DNA of 64,000 nt, taken from assembly GCF_010586825.1 (NCBI RefSeq), contig NZ_JAAAGB010000001.1:186001-250000 (forward strand), given 5' to 3'. Made by a program: the position numbers and the translations under genes. Positions 53,235 through 60,164 of this stretch are shown piece by piece. The DNA comes from Draconibacterium mangrovi (GTDB lineage Bacteria > Bacteroidota > Bacteroidia > Bacteroidales > Prolixibacteraceae). The notes beneath the pieces are model-generated. The model saw only the letters and a list, made by a program, of their open reading frames with translations, ran no database searches and was not told where the DNA came from. Within the stretch, counting starts at the first letter, position 1; every line of letters begins with the position of its first letter.

Positions 53235-54650
53235 TTAATCAAGCCTTTTTCTGAGCAGAACTACATTTTCGACATGATGTGTATGAGGAAACATATCAAC
53301 GGGCTGAATTTTCTCAATTTGGTACAACGAATCAAGCATTGCAAGGTCGCGTGCCTGGGTGGCAGGATTACAACTAACATAAACTATTTTATGCGGCTCC
53401 ATTTTTAAAATGGTTTCAATTACATCGGCATGCATACCTGCCCTTGGCGGATCGGTAATTACCACTTCCGGATTGCCATGTTCACTAATAAATGTTTCGT
53501 TAAGAACATCTTTCATGTCGCCGGCAAAAAAGCTTGTATTTTCTATATTGTTGAGTTCCGAGTTTAATTTGGCATCCTCAATAGCTTCGGGCACATATTC
53601 AATTCCCACTACTTTTTTCGCCTTTTTCGCTACAAAATTAGCGATGGTACCGGTTCCTGTGTACAGGTCGTAAACGATCTCATTTCCTTTAAGTTCCGCA
53701 AAATCACGGGTTATCTTGTATAACTGGTAAGCCTGTTCAGAGTTGGTTTGATAAAAGCTTTTTGGACCGATCTTAAATTGTAATCCCTCCATTTGTTCCA
53801 GCACATAATCGCGCCCTGAAAATACTTTTATCTCCTGATCGGTTATCGTATCGTTTCCTTTTGTATTAATAACGTACATCAATGATGTGATCGCCGGAAA
53901 CTCGCTCTTCACGGCTTCCAACAACTGTTCACGTACCGGTTCATCTTCGTGATAGAAACTTAGAATAACCATCACCTCACCTGTTGATGTAGTCCTGATT
54001 ATCAGTGTTCTTAAGAATCCTTTCTGTTCACGAATATCGAAAAAAGAAAGTTTTTCTTTCAGGGCATAATTGTAAATAAAGTTGCGAATTTGGTTCGACG
54101 GATCGTCCTGTAACCAGCATTTATCGATATTCACCACTTTATCAAACAAGCCGGGAACGTGAAAACCAAGAGCATTCGGATCTATAATTTCCTCATCGCT
54201 CTGAACCTCCTCGAAACTCAACCAGCGTTTGTTCGAGAACGTGAATTCCATCTTATTCCGATAGAAAGTGTTCTTCTCAGAACCCAGAATTGGCAGCATT
54301 TCAGGCATTGCCACTTTTCCTATTCTGGATAGCTGGTCCTGCACCTGTTTTTGTTTGTAGAACAATTGCTTTTCATAAGGCAGAATTTGCCATTTGCATC
54401 CACCACATACACCAAAATGTTCGCAGAAAGCTTCAGTTCTGTCTTCGCTATATGCTTTAAACACTTTTACAATGGCTTCCTGGTAGCGTTTTCTTTTCTT
54501 TGTTACCTGCAAGTCAACTACATCGCCGGGAATGGCCAGCTTGGTAAAAACAACTACATCGCCTACACGTGCTACGGCTTTTCCTTCTGCACCAATATCT
54601 TCAATTTTTACATTCTCGTAAAACGGATTTTTTCTTTTACTTCTTCCCAC
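53235..54650 (-). CDS. rlmD: 23S rRNA (uracil-5-)-methyltransferase RlmD
   Basis: A 471-residue SAM-dependent RNA methyltransferase of the RumA/TrmA family. An N-terminal TRAM domain (about 10-70) is followed by the 4Fe-4S cysteine cluster FCEHFGVCGGCKW (near 76-88), the SAM domain with YDLYTGTGTIANFVA, and the catalytic Cys in VYVSCNPATQARDL near residue 430. It adds the 5-methyl group to a 23S rRNA uridine. In Bacteroidetes several paralogues exist (RlmC/RlmD/TrmA types), so the exact target uridine is not certain. It appears monocistronic with its own promoter 18 bases upstream. Confidence 0.88.
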   Translation of the reverse strand: MGRSKRKNPFYENVKIEDIGAEGKAVARVGDVVVFTKLAIPGDVVDLQVTKKRKRYQEAIVKVFKAYSEDRTEAFCEHFGVCGGCKWQILPYEKQLFYKQKQVQDQLSRIGKVAMPEMLPILGSEKNTFYRNKMEFTFSNKRWLSFEEVQSDEEIIDPNALGFHVPGLFDKVVNIDKCWLQDDPSNQIRNFIYNYALKEKLSFFDIREQKGFLRTLIIRTTSTGEVMVILSFYHEDEPVREQLLEAVKSEFPAITSLMYVINTKGNDTITDQEIKVFSGRDYVLEQMEGLQFKIGPKSFYQTNSEQAYQLYKITRDFAELKGNEIVYDLYTGTGTIANFVAKKAKKVVGIEYVPEAIEDAKLNSELNNIENTSFFAGDMKDVLNETFISEHGNPEVVITDPPRAGMHADVIETILKMEPHKIVYVSCNPATQARDLAMLDSLYQIEKIQPVDMFPHTHHVENVVLLRKRLD

Positions 54651-54667
54651 AGCTTTCTAATTTTGCG

Positions 54668-54675
54668 CAAATATA
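54668..54675 (-). promoter_or_regulatory. -7 box of rlmD promoter
   Basis: TATATTTG on the minus strand matches TAnnTTTG fully; transcription would start about 13 bases before the rlmD ATG. The -33 region is only a partial match (ATG instead of TTG). Confidence 0.45.
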
Positions 54676-54822
54676 ATTCAATATTCATTACTGCATTATT
54701 ATTGCATAAACAGTCATTTCCCAAATAAACATAGCTTTTCCCATTCTGGGAAAACCAACCTTTTTTATGTGCTGAGAAGTGATTTTATGTTTCACAAAGC
54801 TTTTCTGCTTTAATCATTTCCT

Positions 54823-54830
54823 TATATTTG
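54823..54830 (+). promoter_or_regulatory. -7 box of the structured RNA
   Basis: TATATTTG matches TAnnTTTG and lies about 8-10 bases before the proposed start of the RNA. A T-rich stretch (TTTT at 54801) occupies the -33 region. Confidence 0.45.
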
Positions 54831-54837
54831 CTATTGA

Positions 54838-54998
54838 TTTAATGGTTGGTTTTATTTTCAATAAGTAAAACTTAAAAGGGGAAAGCGACTTCTGTATTTA
54901 TGATTGGTTTTGTGTTTAGGGGTTTGTAAATTATCAATCATCTTCAAAAAGCGTCCATAGAGCTTTCCCCTTCCTTTTTGCCCGAGAGGGCATTTTTT
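54838..54998 (+). ncRNA. Putative 6S-like structured RNA with terminator
   Basis: About 160 bases with three paired elements: a closing stem AAGGGGAAAGC (54876-54886) / GCTTTCCCCTT (54962-54972), an inner terminal stem ATGATTG (54900-54906) / CAATCAT (54935-54941), and unpaired flanks between them forming a large bubble. It ends in a classic terminator TGCCC-GAGA-GGGCA plus six T (54979-54998). A -7 box lies just upstream. A closing stem, central bubble and terminal hairpin followed directly by a terminator is the architecture of 6S RNA (and the Bacteroidales-1 motif); identity is inference. No coding frame fits. It is divergent from rlmD and upstream of tRNA-Lys. Confidence 0.55.
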
Positions 54999-55102
54999 AT
55001 GTCTAAATTTTTGATATTCCTTGATTCGGATGGCTATTTAATGAGATCACGCTTATGCTTTGCTGATTCATTAATTTATGCAGAGTGCTGAAAAATGGAA
55101 AC

Positions 55103-55129
55103 AAAAAAAGCTCCGAATTTCTTCGAAGC
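55103..55129 (-). terminator. Terminator of tRNA-Lys
   Basis: On the minus strand GCTTCGAA-GAAA-TTCGGAGC forms an 8-base stem with one G-U pair and a GAAA tetraloop, followed by seven T. It starts 13 bases after the tRNA 3' end. Confidence 0.9.
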
Positions 55130-55141
55130 TTTTTTGTGGTG

Positions 55142-55214
55142 TGACTCAGCTGGGGCTCGAACCCAGGACCCCATCCTTAAAAGGGATGTGCTCTACCAAC
55201 TGAGCTACTGAGTC
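55142..55214 (-). tRNA. trnK: tRNA-Lys (anticodon UUU)
   Basis: A complete 73-base cloverleaf on the minus strand. The acceptor stem is GACTCAG / CTGAGTC with discriminator A; the D arm carries AGCTCAGTTGGTAGAGC; the anticodon stem CATCC/GGATG encloses CTTTTAA with anticodon TTT; the T arm is GGTTCGAGCC-type. The CCA end is not encoded (CAC follows the discriminator). It has a promoter 35 bases upstream and a strong terminator. A partial copy of its 3' end lies 380 bases to its right. Confidence 0.96.
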
Positions 55215-55249
55215 ATCCTTATAGTACCTTTGTTTTTCAAAGGCGGATG

Positions 55250-55280
55250 CAAAAGTAACCATTATTTTTTTTCATACAAA
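55250..55280 (-). promoter_or_regulatory. Promoter of tRNA-Lys
   Basis: On the minus strand TTTG (55277-55280), a spacer of exactly 19 bases and TACTTTTG (55250-55257) match the Bacteroidetes consensus in full. Confidence 0.75.
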
Positions 55281-55534
55281 TAATGTAGCAGCAACCGCTG
55301 GACTTTCACATTAAATATGCATCCTTTTTAACAGCGAATAATCTGGGAAAGAAGCAATTCTGCAAATCAAAAAAAATGTACTCAAACAATCAAATACATT
55401 GTTTCAATCACGTACATTAAAGAAATTTCAGACTGGTAGAAAAACGGCTTATCATACACCTTTTCCGGCAAAATCAAAATGAATACCCAATGGCTCTTCA
55501 CCGCGGTCTTTCAATCCCGCCAATTTCGGAAAAT

Positions 55535-55565
55535 AAAAAAGCGCCTAAATCAACGATTTAAGCGC
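55535..55565 (-). terminator. Terminator following the tRNA-Lys fragment
   Basis: On the minus strand GCGCTTAAATC / GATTTAGGCGC pair over 11 bases (one G-U) around GTT and are followed by six T. It sits 25 bases after the end of the tRNA fragment, like a normal tRNA gene terminator. Confidence 0.85.
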
Positions 55566-55590
55566 TTTCGATTCGGAATGACATCCGACT

Positions 55591-55615
55591 TGGTGACTCA
55601 GCTGGGGGCAGAACC
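55591..55615 (-). pseudogene. Truncated tRNA-Lys 3' end, probable attachment site
   Basis: On the minus strand the last 25 bases of a tRNA-Lys are present: half of the T arm, CCCCAGCTGAGTC and an encoded ACCA end. Fifteen bases (55593-55607) are identical to 55141-55155 in the intact tRNA-Lys gene, in the same orientation. The rest of the tRNA is absent; upstream sequence is unrelated. A dedicated terminator follows. This is what remains at the far end of an element that integrated into a tRNA 3' end. Confidence 0.7.
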
Positions 55616-55646
55616 TCCTCCATACCGAGCTGATTACCAATATTTT

Positions 55647-55667
55647 AAAAACGCCTAAATCTTTAGG
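55647..55667 (-). terminator. Possible terminator after higA
   Basis: On the minus strand CCTAA-AGAT-TTAGG is followed by CGTTTTT. It lies 66 bases after the higA stop. Confidence 0.5.
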
Positions 55668-55733
55668 TCTCCAATGGGTCTCTCTCTAAATATTCGTTAC
55701 TATCTCGTTTTATATTTCACACTAATATTTAAA

Positions 55734-56198
55734 TTAAATTACTGCCGCTCTTCCTGAGCTCAAATATTCCCTAATGGAAGATATATGCAGTAATTTTTGC
55801 TTCTTATCATCATCCAACTTGATTTCTTTATTCCCGCTCATTAAAGATTCCAAAGGAATACCAAGGTATCTATTCAATAAGGTTATCATCTTCAGAGTTA
55901 AATTTCGTTTTCCATTTAATACTTCAGAGACTCTTGTTTTTCCTCCAAAAAGTGGAGCTACATCAGCCTGTTTCAAGTTCATTTGTTCCATTCTGAACTT
56001 AATAGCTTCTATTGGCGATGGAGCGTCCATCTGATGATTTTCCAGCTCGTATTTCTCAACCAACAATGAAAGCAACTCCATTTCTTCACCTTCGGGGCTG
56101 TTGGGTTCAACTGCATTCTCAGAAGCATTTATAAGTGAATATATTCTTTCACACGCTTTGTTATATTCTTCTTCTGTTTTTAAAATTTTAGTCTTCAT
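55734..56198 (-). CDS. higA: HigA-type antitoxin (XRE helix-turn-helix)
   Basis: A 154-residue antitoxin. Residues 1-75 form an acidic helical N-terminal part; residues about 82-135 are a Cro/C1-type helix-turn-helix (MNLKQADVAPLFGGKTRVSEVLNGKRNLTLKMI), as in HigA proteins of the longer class. The start overlaps the end of higB by 11 bases, so the pair is translationally coupled, toxin gene first as is usual for higBA. It should neutralise HigB and repress the operon through the palindrome near 56530. It is the last gene before the element boundary. Confidence 0.9.
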   Translation of the reverse strand: MKTKILKTEEEYNKACERIYSLINASENAVEPNSPEGEEMELLSLLVEKYELENHQMDAPSPIEAIKFRMEQMNLKQADVAPLFGGKTRVSEVLNGKRNLTLKMITLLNRYLGIPLESLMSGNKEIKLDDDKKQKLLHISSIREYLSSGRAAVI

Positions 56199-56499
56199 AA
56201 CTTACTGCTTTTGCATCAATTTTATCGTATTCCTTATGAGAGCCAAACCACACAATAAAAACAATCTTGAGTTTATATTCAATATCCACAATCAACCTAT
56301 AATCATTTCCTTTTATATTAAACACAACCCGCTTTGAACTTATAATGCTGGCGTTCCTATATTTCGCCTTTAACTCACTTGCATTATCCCAAACAGAAAA
56401 TTTAACCTCGTAAATCCATGCCTTCAAAGATTCTTCCGCATTTTTGTATTTACTTGATTTGCAATAATCCGTCAGAGTTTTTTCTTTGATAATTCTCAT
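56188..56499 (-). CDS. higB: HigB-type mRNA interferase toxin
   Basis: A 103-residue toxin of the HigB/RelE-like superfamily. It begins MRIIKEKTLTDYCKSSKY and shows NASIISSKRVVFNIKGNDYRLIVDIEY and VFIVWFGSHKEYDKID, the standard pattern of HigB toxins that cut mRNA on the ribosome. The predicted transcript starts at or next to its ATG, so the message may be leaderless. It serves element maintenance or abortive defence; which one cannot be told. Confidence 0.92.
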   Translation of the reverse strand: MRIIKEKTLTDYCKSSKYKNAEESLKAWIYEVKFSVWDNASELKAKYRNASIISSKRVVFNIKGNDYRLIVDIEYKLKIVFIVWFGSHKEYDKIDAKAVSYED

Positions 56500-56504
56500 T
56501 ATTG

Positions 56505-56537
56505 CAAAGATACAAAAAAGTTACCCCATATGGTAAC
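56505..56537 (-). promoter_or_regulatory. higBA promoter with palindromic operator
   Basis: The -7 box TATCTTTG (56505-56512, minus strand) matches TAnnTTTG. Just upstream the palindrome GTTACC-N6-GGTAAC (56520-56537) covers the space between -7 and -33, a fitting site for autoregulation by HigA. The expected start of transcription falls on the higB ATG. Confidence 0.6.
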
Positions 56538-56707
56538 TGCTGATTGTTTCTTTTTCTAAAATCCTATTTTGATTTTTTTAATAAACGTACCATGATTAGT
56601 TTTTTCTGTTGTGCTAATATTAGTAAAACGTGCAATATGACAATCTAACACACTCTATTACTTGCACATATAAGCATCAAAAATTGGAGGGTAACATTAG
56701 CTTATAA

Positions 56708-57628
56708 TCAGAATTTCATGGAAAGAGAAGCCGATTTACTTTTCTTCTTTTTAGGCTCAGGAAGAACCGGTTTCGGATTAGAATCCTGATTATCCAAAAT
56801 ATAGTCAACAGCTTTTTGAGCTAAACCGGAAGCGATAACAATAAACTTTTTATCACTTTTTAGCTTCTTCAACCATCCTTGAATATAAGCTGCACTATTA
56901 TCGATGGTAGCATTTTCAATGCCACAAATACCGCAGAGGTATGCAGCTCCCATCTCTGCAACAAGTTCTTCTTGCGAATAATCTCTACTTGCAAAATTCA
57001 GGTTGGAAAACCTTTCGTGTCGGTTAAGTCTTTTCCTGTGTCCAGTGCTGTGGCAAAGTTCATGAAAAATCGTAGAGTAGAATTCTTCATCCTGAAAGAA
57101 AGTCCTTGCCCCAGGCATGTGGACTTCATCCAATGAAGGAATATAACAGGCTTTTTTCTGATCAAGCTTTATTACCGGAGAATCGGACCAAAACTGGATA
57201 AGCTGTTCACAAGAAGCAATCGGATCGAAGTCGTGATCGTGAGCAGTATTCTCAGGTATTTTGTCAGGTTCGATACCTTCCACATCGTCAATGTGAAATA
57301 CCCGATAATACCGCAGCATTGGAATTTCTTTAGTTTCATCATCCTTTTCGTATTCCACCATTTTCCAGAATACAATCATAAATGATGATGACCCTTTTTT
57401 GATCTTTCCACCAAGATCCTGAACTTGTTTGAAGGAAAGGAAATAAGGCCTTTCGAAACCAAAGCTAAGCAAGTACCAGAAATTAAATCCCCGGTATGGC
57501 TTTTTAGAAACCAGGTTACGAGGAATGGCACTGGCAGTTTTCCAAGGCATATGCCATGGAATTACTCCTGTTTCAAGGCGTTCTACAATCAAATTAGTTA
57601 CTGTTTCATAAATATCAAATTTACTCAT
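56708..57628 (-). CDS. ArdC-like anti-restriction protein (ssDNA-binding, zincin domain)
   Basis: The ATG at 57628 is preferred because the family N-terminus starts there (FDIYETVTNLIVERLETG, then VIPWHMPW); the frame is open to 57691. The 306-residue protein has the DUF1738 ssDNA-binding domain (about 1-130) and a metallopeptidase-like domain with the zinc motif FHELCHSTGH (HExxH) and the later Glu in ELVAEMGAAYLCG. ArdC proteins enter recipients or act early during conjugation to protect incoming DNA from restriction. A basic Ser/Lys-rich tail (KKKKSKSASLS) ends the protein. It is usual cargo of conjugative elements. Confidence 0.88.
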   Translation of the reverse strand: MSKFDIYETVTNLIVERLETGVIPWHMPWKTASAIPRNLVSKKPYRGFNFWYLLSFGFERPYFLSFKQVQDLGGKIKKGSSSFMIVFWKMVEYEKDDETKEIPMLRYYRVFHIDDVEGIEPDKIPENTAHDHDFDPIASCEQLIQFWSDSPVIKLDQKKACYIPSLDEVHMPGARTFFQDEEFYSTIFHELCHSTGHRKRLNRHERFSNLNFASRDYSQEELVAEMGAAYLCGICGIENATIDNSAAYIQGWLKKLKSDKKFIVIASGLAQKAVDYILDNQDSNPKPVLPEPKKKKSKSASLSMKF

Positions 57629-57691
57629 TGAATCCACCCATGCCCTTGGGATTTTTTTCAGCTTCTGGCACGCCATTAAATTTTGGCGCAT

Positions 57692-58005
57692 GCCATTGAG
57701 CCGGATGGATTCTTGTCAATGGTGCATGTCTGTTTTTTGTGGAGTTAACGGAACAAAAAACTGAACGCACCCGATGGGCGGCTGGCTAAAAATGAGGTAT
57801 CTCAGCCGCCATTGACTTTTCCGGACGGCGAAGTAACTTTGACAGGATTTAAGGGCAAAAAACTCTTTCTACTAAACATCTATAGAATACTATGGTTTAT
57901 GAAAGTATTAGCAGATTATAACTTGTTTTACAGCTAATTAAAATTTGAAGTAACAAGAAATTAGTATTATATCTGAAAAAGTCAGCTTTCGAGGACGAGG
58001 ATCTA
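57692..58005. other. Intergenic region with inverted repeat
   Basis: About 310 bases without a gene, between ardC-like and the three-gene cargo operon. It holds an 8-base inverted repeat GGCGGCTG (57777-57784) / CAGCCGCC (57803-57810) in a locally GC-rich patch. No T run follows on either strand, so it is more likely a binding site or a junction remnant than a terminator. Confidence 0.5.
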
Positions 58006-58497
58006 CTACCTTTTATTTATAGAAATTACAGAATCCATTAAGGATTTACTTATTCCTCCATGTAATTTCAGAATTTCTTTCCTTAGACTAGGTGAAATCT
58101 CTACAGAATCTTTTGTAAAAGCGTTATTAAAATCATCATGATCAGTTAAGAATTCTCGGAATTCGACATGTTTGTCTTTTGTGCAATAGCATTTTGATGA
58201 AATTTCACTTTTATAGATCTGTTCAAAATTACCTAAACGTATATTCATAACTTGAAACCAACTTAATATATTCCTCGCGTTCTTTTTCCCAGATAAAAGA
58301 TCATTTAAAAAAATACGATAATCTTCTCTAATATGGTCTGTTTCTCCAATCAGATAATCTTTTAGTGCTCTTTTATCGGATATACGCTTTGACAATACAA
58401 CCACTACAATGGTTCCAATAATTACATTCACAATTATTGCTACAATATCAATCCAATTTTCAGCATCGAGTGTACATAGAAAGTTCAACAAAAACAT
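58006..58497 (-). CDS. Small membrane protein of the HATPase/STAS cargo operon
   Basis: I do not recognise this 163-residue protein. One strong membrane helix lies at about 14-38 (WIDIVAIIVNVIIGTIVVVVL), followed by a basic patch (SKRISDKR) that would stay in the cytoplasm, and a helical soluble domain (about 45-163) with IREDYRIFLNDLLSGKKNARNIL-type heptads in part. CYCTKDKH contains two Cys. It is the third gene of a three-gene operon, 26 bases after the STAS-like gene. A small membrane-anchored protein next to a sensor ATPase may be the effector or the anchor of the system. AT content is high. Confidence 0.65.
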   Translation of the reverse strand: MFLLNFLCTLDAENWIDIVAIIVNVIIGTIVVVVLSKRISDKRALKDYLIGETDHIREDYRIFLNDLLSGKKNARNILSWFQVMNIRLGNFEQIYKSEISSKCYCTKDKHVEFREFLTDHDDFNNAFTKDSVEISPSLRKEILKLHGGISKSLMDSVISINKR

Positions 58498-58523
58498 AAG
58501 TTATAATAGGTAAACATTAGTAA

Positions 58524-58871
58524 TTACTTTTGTTGGGCGATTCTCTTTTTTTCCCACTCTGGGATTATCCTACTAAAAATAATATCAATCCAATCGGGCT
58601 CAATATCTGATATAATTTTTAGGTGATTCTTTATTTTTGACTCAGTAAACTCATACACTAAATTTCCAATAGCTTCGTCAAGAAATGAAGATGCATATCC
58701 AGCAGTACCATCTAAATCCAAAGTTAAGATACCATCTTTATCTATCACATCTTTCATAAGATCTTTTAAAACATCTTCATAAAATGCTTGACCTGAGTTC
58801 TCACCTTGCTTTCGGTATCTCGGGCCTGGATACTCAGTGTATTCTTTAGTGATTGAAAATATCTTTTTCAT
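58524..58871 (-). CDS. STAS-like DUF4325 protein
   Basis: A 115-residue protein with the DUF4325 pattern: PGPRYRKQGENSGQAF at about 15-30, then LDLDGTAGYASSFLDEAIG at 51-69, in which the strand-loop-helix with Ser61/Ser62 sits where STAS-type anti-sigma-antagonists have their phosphorylated Ser. The start overlaps the end of the upstream HATPase gene by 26 bases, so the two are coupled. DUF4325 proteins commonly accompany HATPase proteins; a partner-switch like SpoIIAA/SpoIIAB or RsbV/RsbW is plausible but not shown. Confidence 0.78.
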   Translation of the reverse strand: MKKIFSITKEYTEYPGPRYRKQGENSGQAFYEDVLKDLMKDVIDKDGILTLDLDGTAGYASSFLDEAIGNLVYEFTESKIKNHLKIISDIEPDWIDIIFSRIIPEWEKKRIAQQK

Positions 58872-59901
58872 TTTTTAAGTTTTTTAACGTGAGTTCCCAA
58901 TAATAGAAAGTGCCACTAAACCTCGATTTCAACAATTTACTTGAATTTCTTCCGAAATCCAAAACAACATTATCAGTTATAATCACAAGGTTATCAACTT
59001 TTCCATCTATTTGAACTTTTTCAATGGAAGGTAATCCTGTATTTCTGTTTATTTCTCTTGTACGCGAACCGTATTTTCTTTGAAAAGCTCTTCGCAGAAC
59101 ATCATCATCTTTGGTTATCAAAAGATCTTTTATCTCTTGATGAAATTTTCTTCTAATGGTTTTCAAGATACCAAATCCATTATCCGCAAAAGTAAATATT
59201 ATTTTATTATTGTATTCATCATACTGCATACTCAGTAACCAATGTTTATTTTCTTCATAAGCATGTTCTACTGAATTTCCGGCCATCTCTAATAACATTG
59301 TATAAATAGGAGGATAATGTTTAGACTCTCCAGTCAAAATTTTCATTGCCCGTTTTATAGTTGCACCAAGTCTTGGTCCGGATGCAGTATCCTTTCCTTT
59401 TTTAACAAACATATCTGAGTTCTGATTCGGTTTATTATTGCTATCAGAAACATATTTCATATGGCTCAAAAAACCAGAATCTTTGAAAAACTTCTTACAA
59501 ATGGGATCATTAGGGTAATTACCACCAATCGAAAAATTGAAGATCGAAATATGATATGCTGCGGATAGGAGCATGGAGATTGCACCACTATCAATATCTT
59601 TTACATCCGAAAGATCTAAAAGTATATGATCATAGAATTTGTCTTTAGAAGCCATTTTCTTGATTGATCTTATATATTCTAAAACGGCATTAGGTCTTTT
59701 AAAGAGATTAAATTCCTCCGGTGCTATCAACCGTTTTATCCGAGGGCGCTTGGGCTGATAATGTTGTTTTATTTCTATGGGCCCTTTAAAATGTTGGTGA
59801 ATTCTTTTTCGCCTAAAACTGGCATTTCGATATCTTTTTTTAAGCTCATTGCGGCTCCTGATTTTAAAATATAGCTTACTTGTTACCGCAGATTTCTTCA
59901 T
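58846..59901 (-). CDS. STAS-HATPase fusion protein (RsbW/GHKL-like ATPase)
   Basis: A 351-residue cytoplasmic protein. Residues 1-60 are very rich in Lys/Arg, suggesting nucleic-acid or membrane contact. Residues about 65-150 look like a STAS fold (DLSDVKDIDSGA at 96-107). Residues about 195-340 form a GHKL ATPase: N box LLEMAGNSVEHAY with Glu205, Asn209 and His213; G1 box DNGFG at 240-244; a lid-like NTGLPSI at 287-293; and a closing GTFYYWEL strand. There is no HisKA domain or phospho-acceptor His helix, so it is not a usual sensor kinase. It heads a three-gene operon of low G+C content inside the mobile element. Its start ATG follows 260 non-coding bases. Confidence 0.78.
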   Translation of the reverse strand: MKKSAVTSKLYFKIRSRNELKKRYRNASFRRKRIHQHFKGPIEIKQHYQPKRPRIKRLIAPEEFNLFKRPNAVLEYIRSIKKMASKDKFYDHILLDLSDVKDIDSGAISMLLSAAYHISIFNFSIGGNYPNDPICKKFFKDSGFLSHMKYVSDSNNKPNQNSDMFVKKGKDTASGPRLGATIKRAMKILTGESKHYPPIYTMLLEMAGNSVEHAYEENKHWLLSMQYDEYNNKIIFTFADNGFGILKTIRRKFHQEIKDLLITKDDDVLRRAFQRKYGSRTREINRNTGLPSIEKVQIDGKVDNLVIITDNVVLDFGRNSSKLLKSRFSGTFYYWELTLKNLKNEKDIFNH

Positions 59902-60164
59902 TTATAATTGTGATTTTGAATCTCCATTTTGGGCTTATGAAAATAATTATAATTTCAATGTGGAAACATTTTAAATATGTCATCTAATAGTATTAAAATT
60001 ATTCCTCTCTCCTTATGCTATTTTCGGTAAAAACGACCCTTTTCTGCTTGAGGTTGAATCATCATATTAGTTGTTTCTCGCTAAGATAATTATATTGTTA
60101 ATAAGATCAAGTAAAAATGGTGCACCAATTTACTAATGTTCAAAAAATCCGAAAACATAAAGCA

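Larger units (their letters stand above)
55281..55733. other. Junction region between core chromosome and mobile element
   Basis: About 450 bases without a gene. From left to right: AT-rich sequence with no signal I can name (55281-55534), a terminator (55535-55565), the truncated tRNA-Lys 3' end (55591-55615), and the terminator after higA (55647-55667). The change from housekeeping to element genes happens at the tRNA fragment. Confidence 0.6.

Noticed and set aside
55591-55615. A second complete tRNA gene
   Set aside because: Only the T-arm half and acceptor 3' strand match; there is no anticodon arm or 5' acceptor strand upstream.
58846-59901. A normal sensor histidine kinase
   Set aside because: No HisKA or HisKA_3 helix with a phospho-acceptor His, no membrane helix and no response regulator beside it; the ATPase is paired with STAS-type proteins instead.
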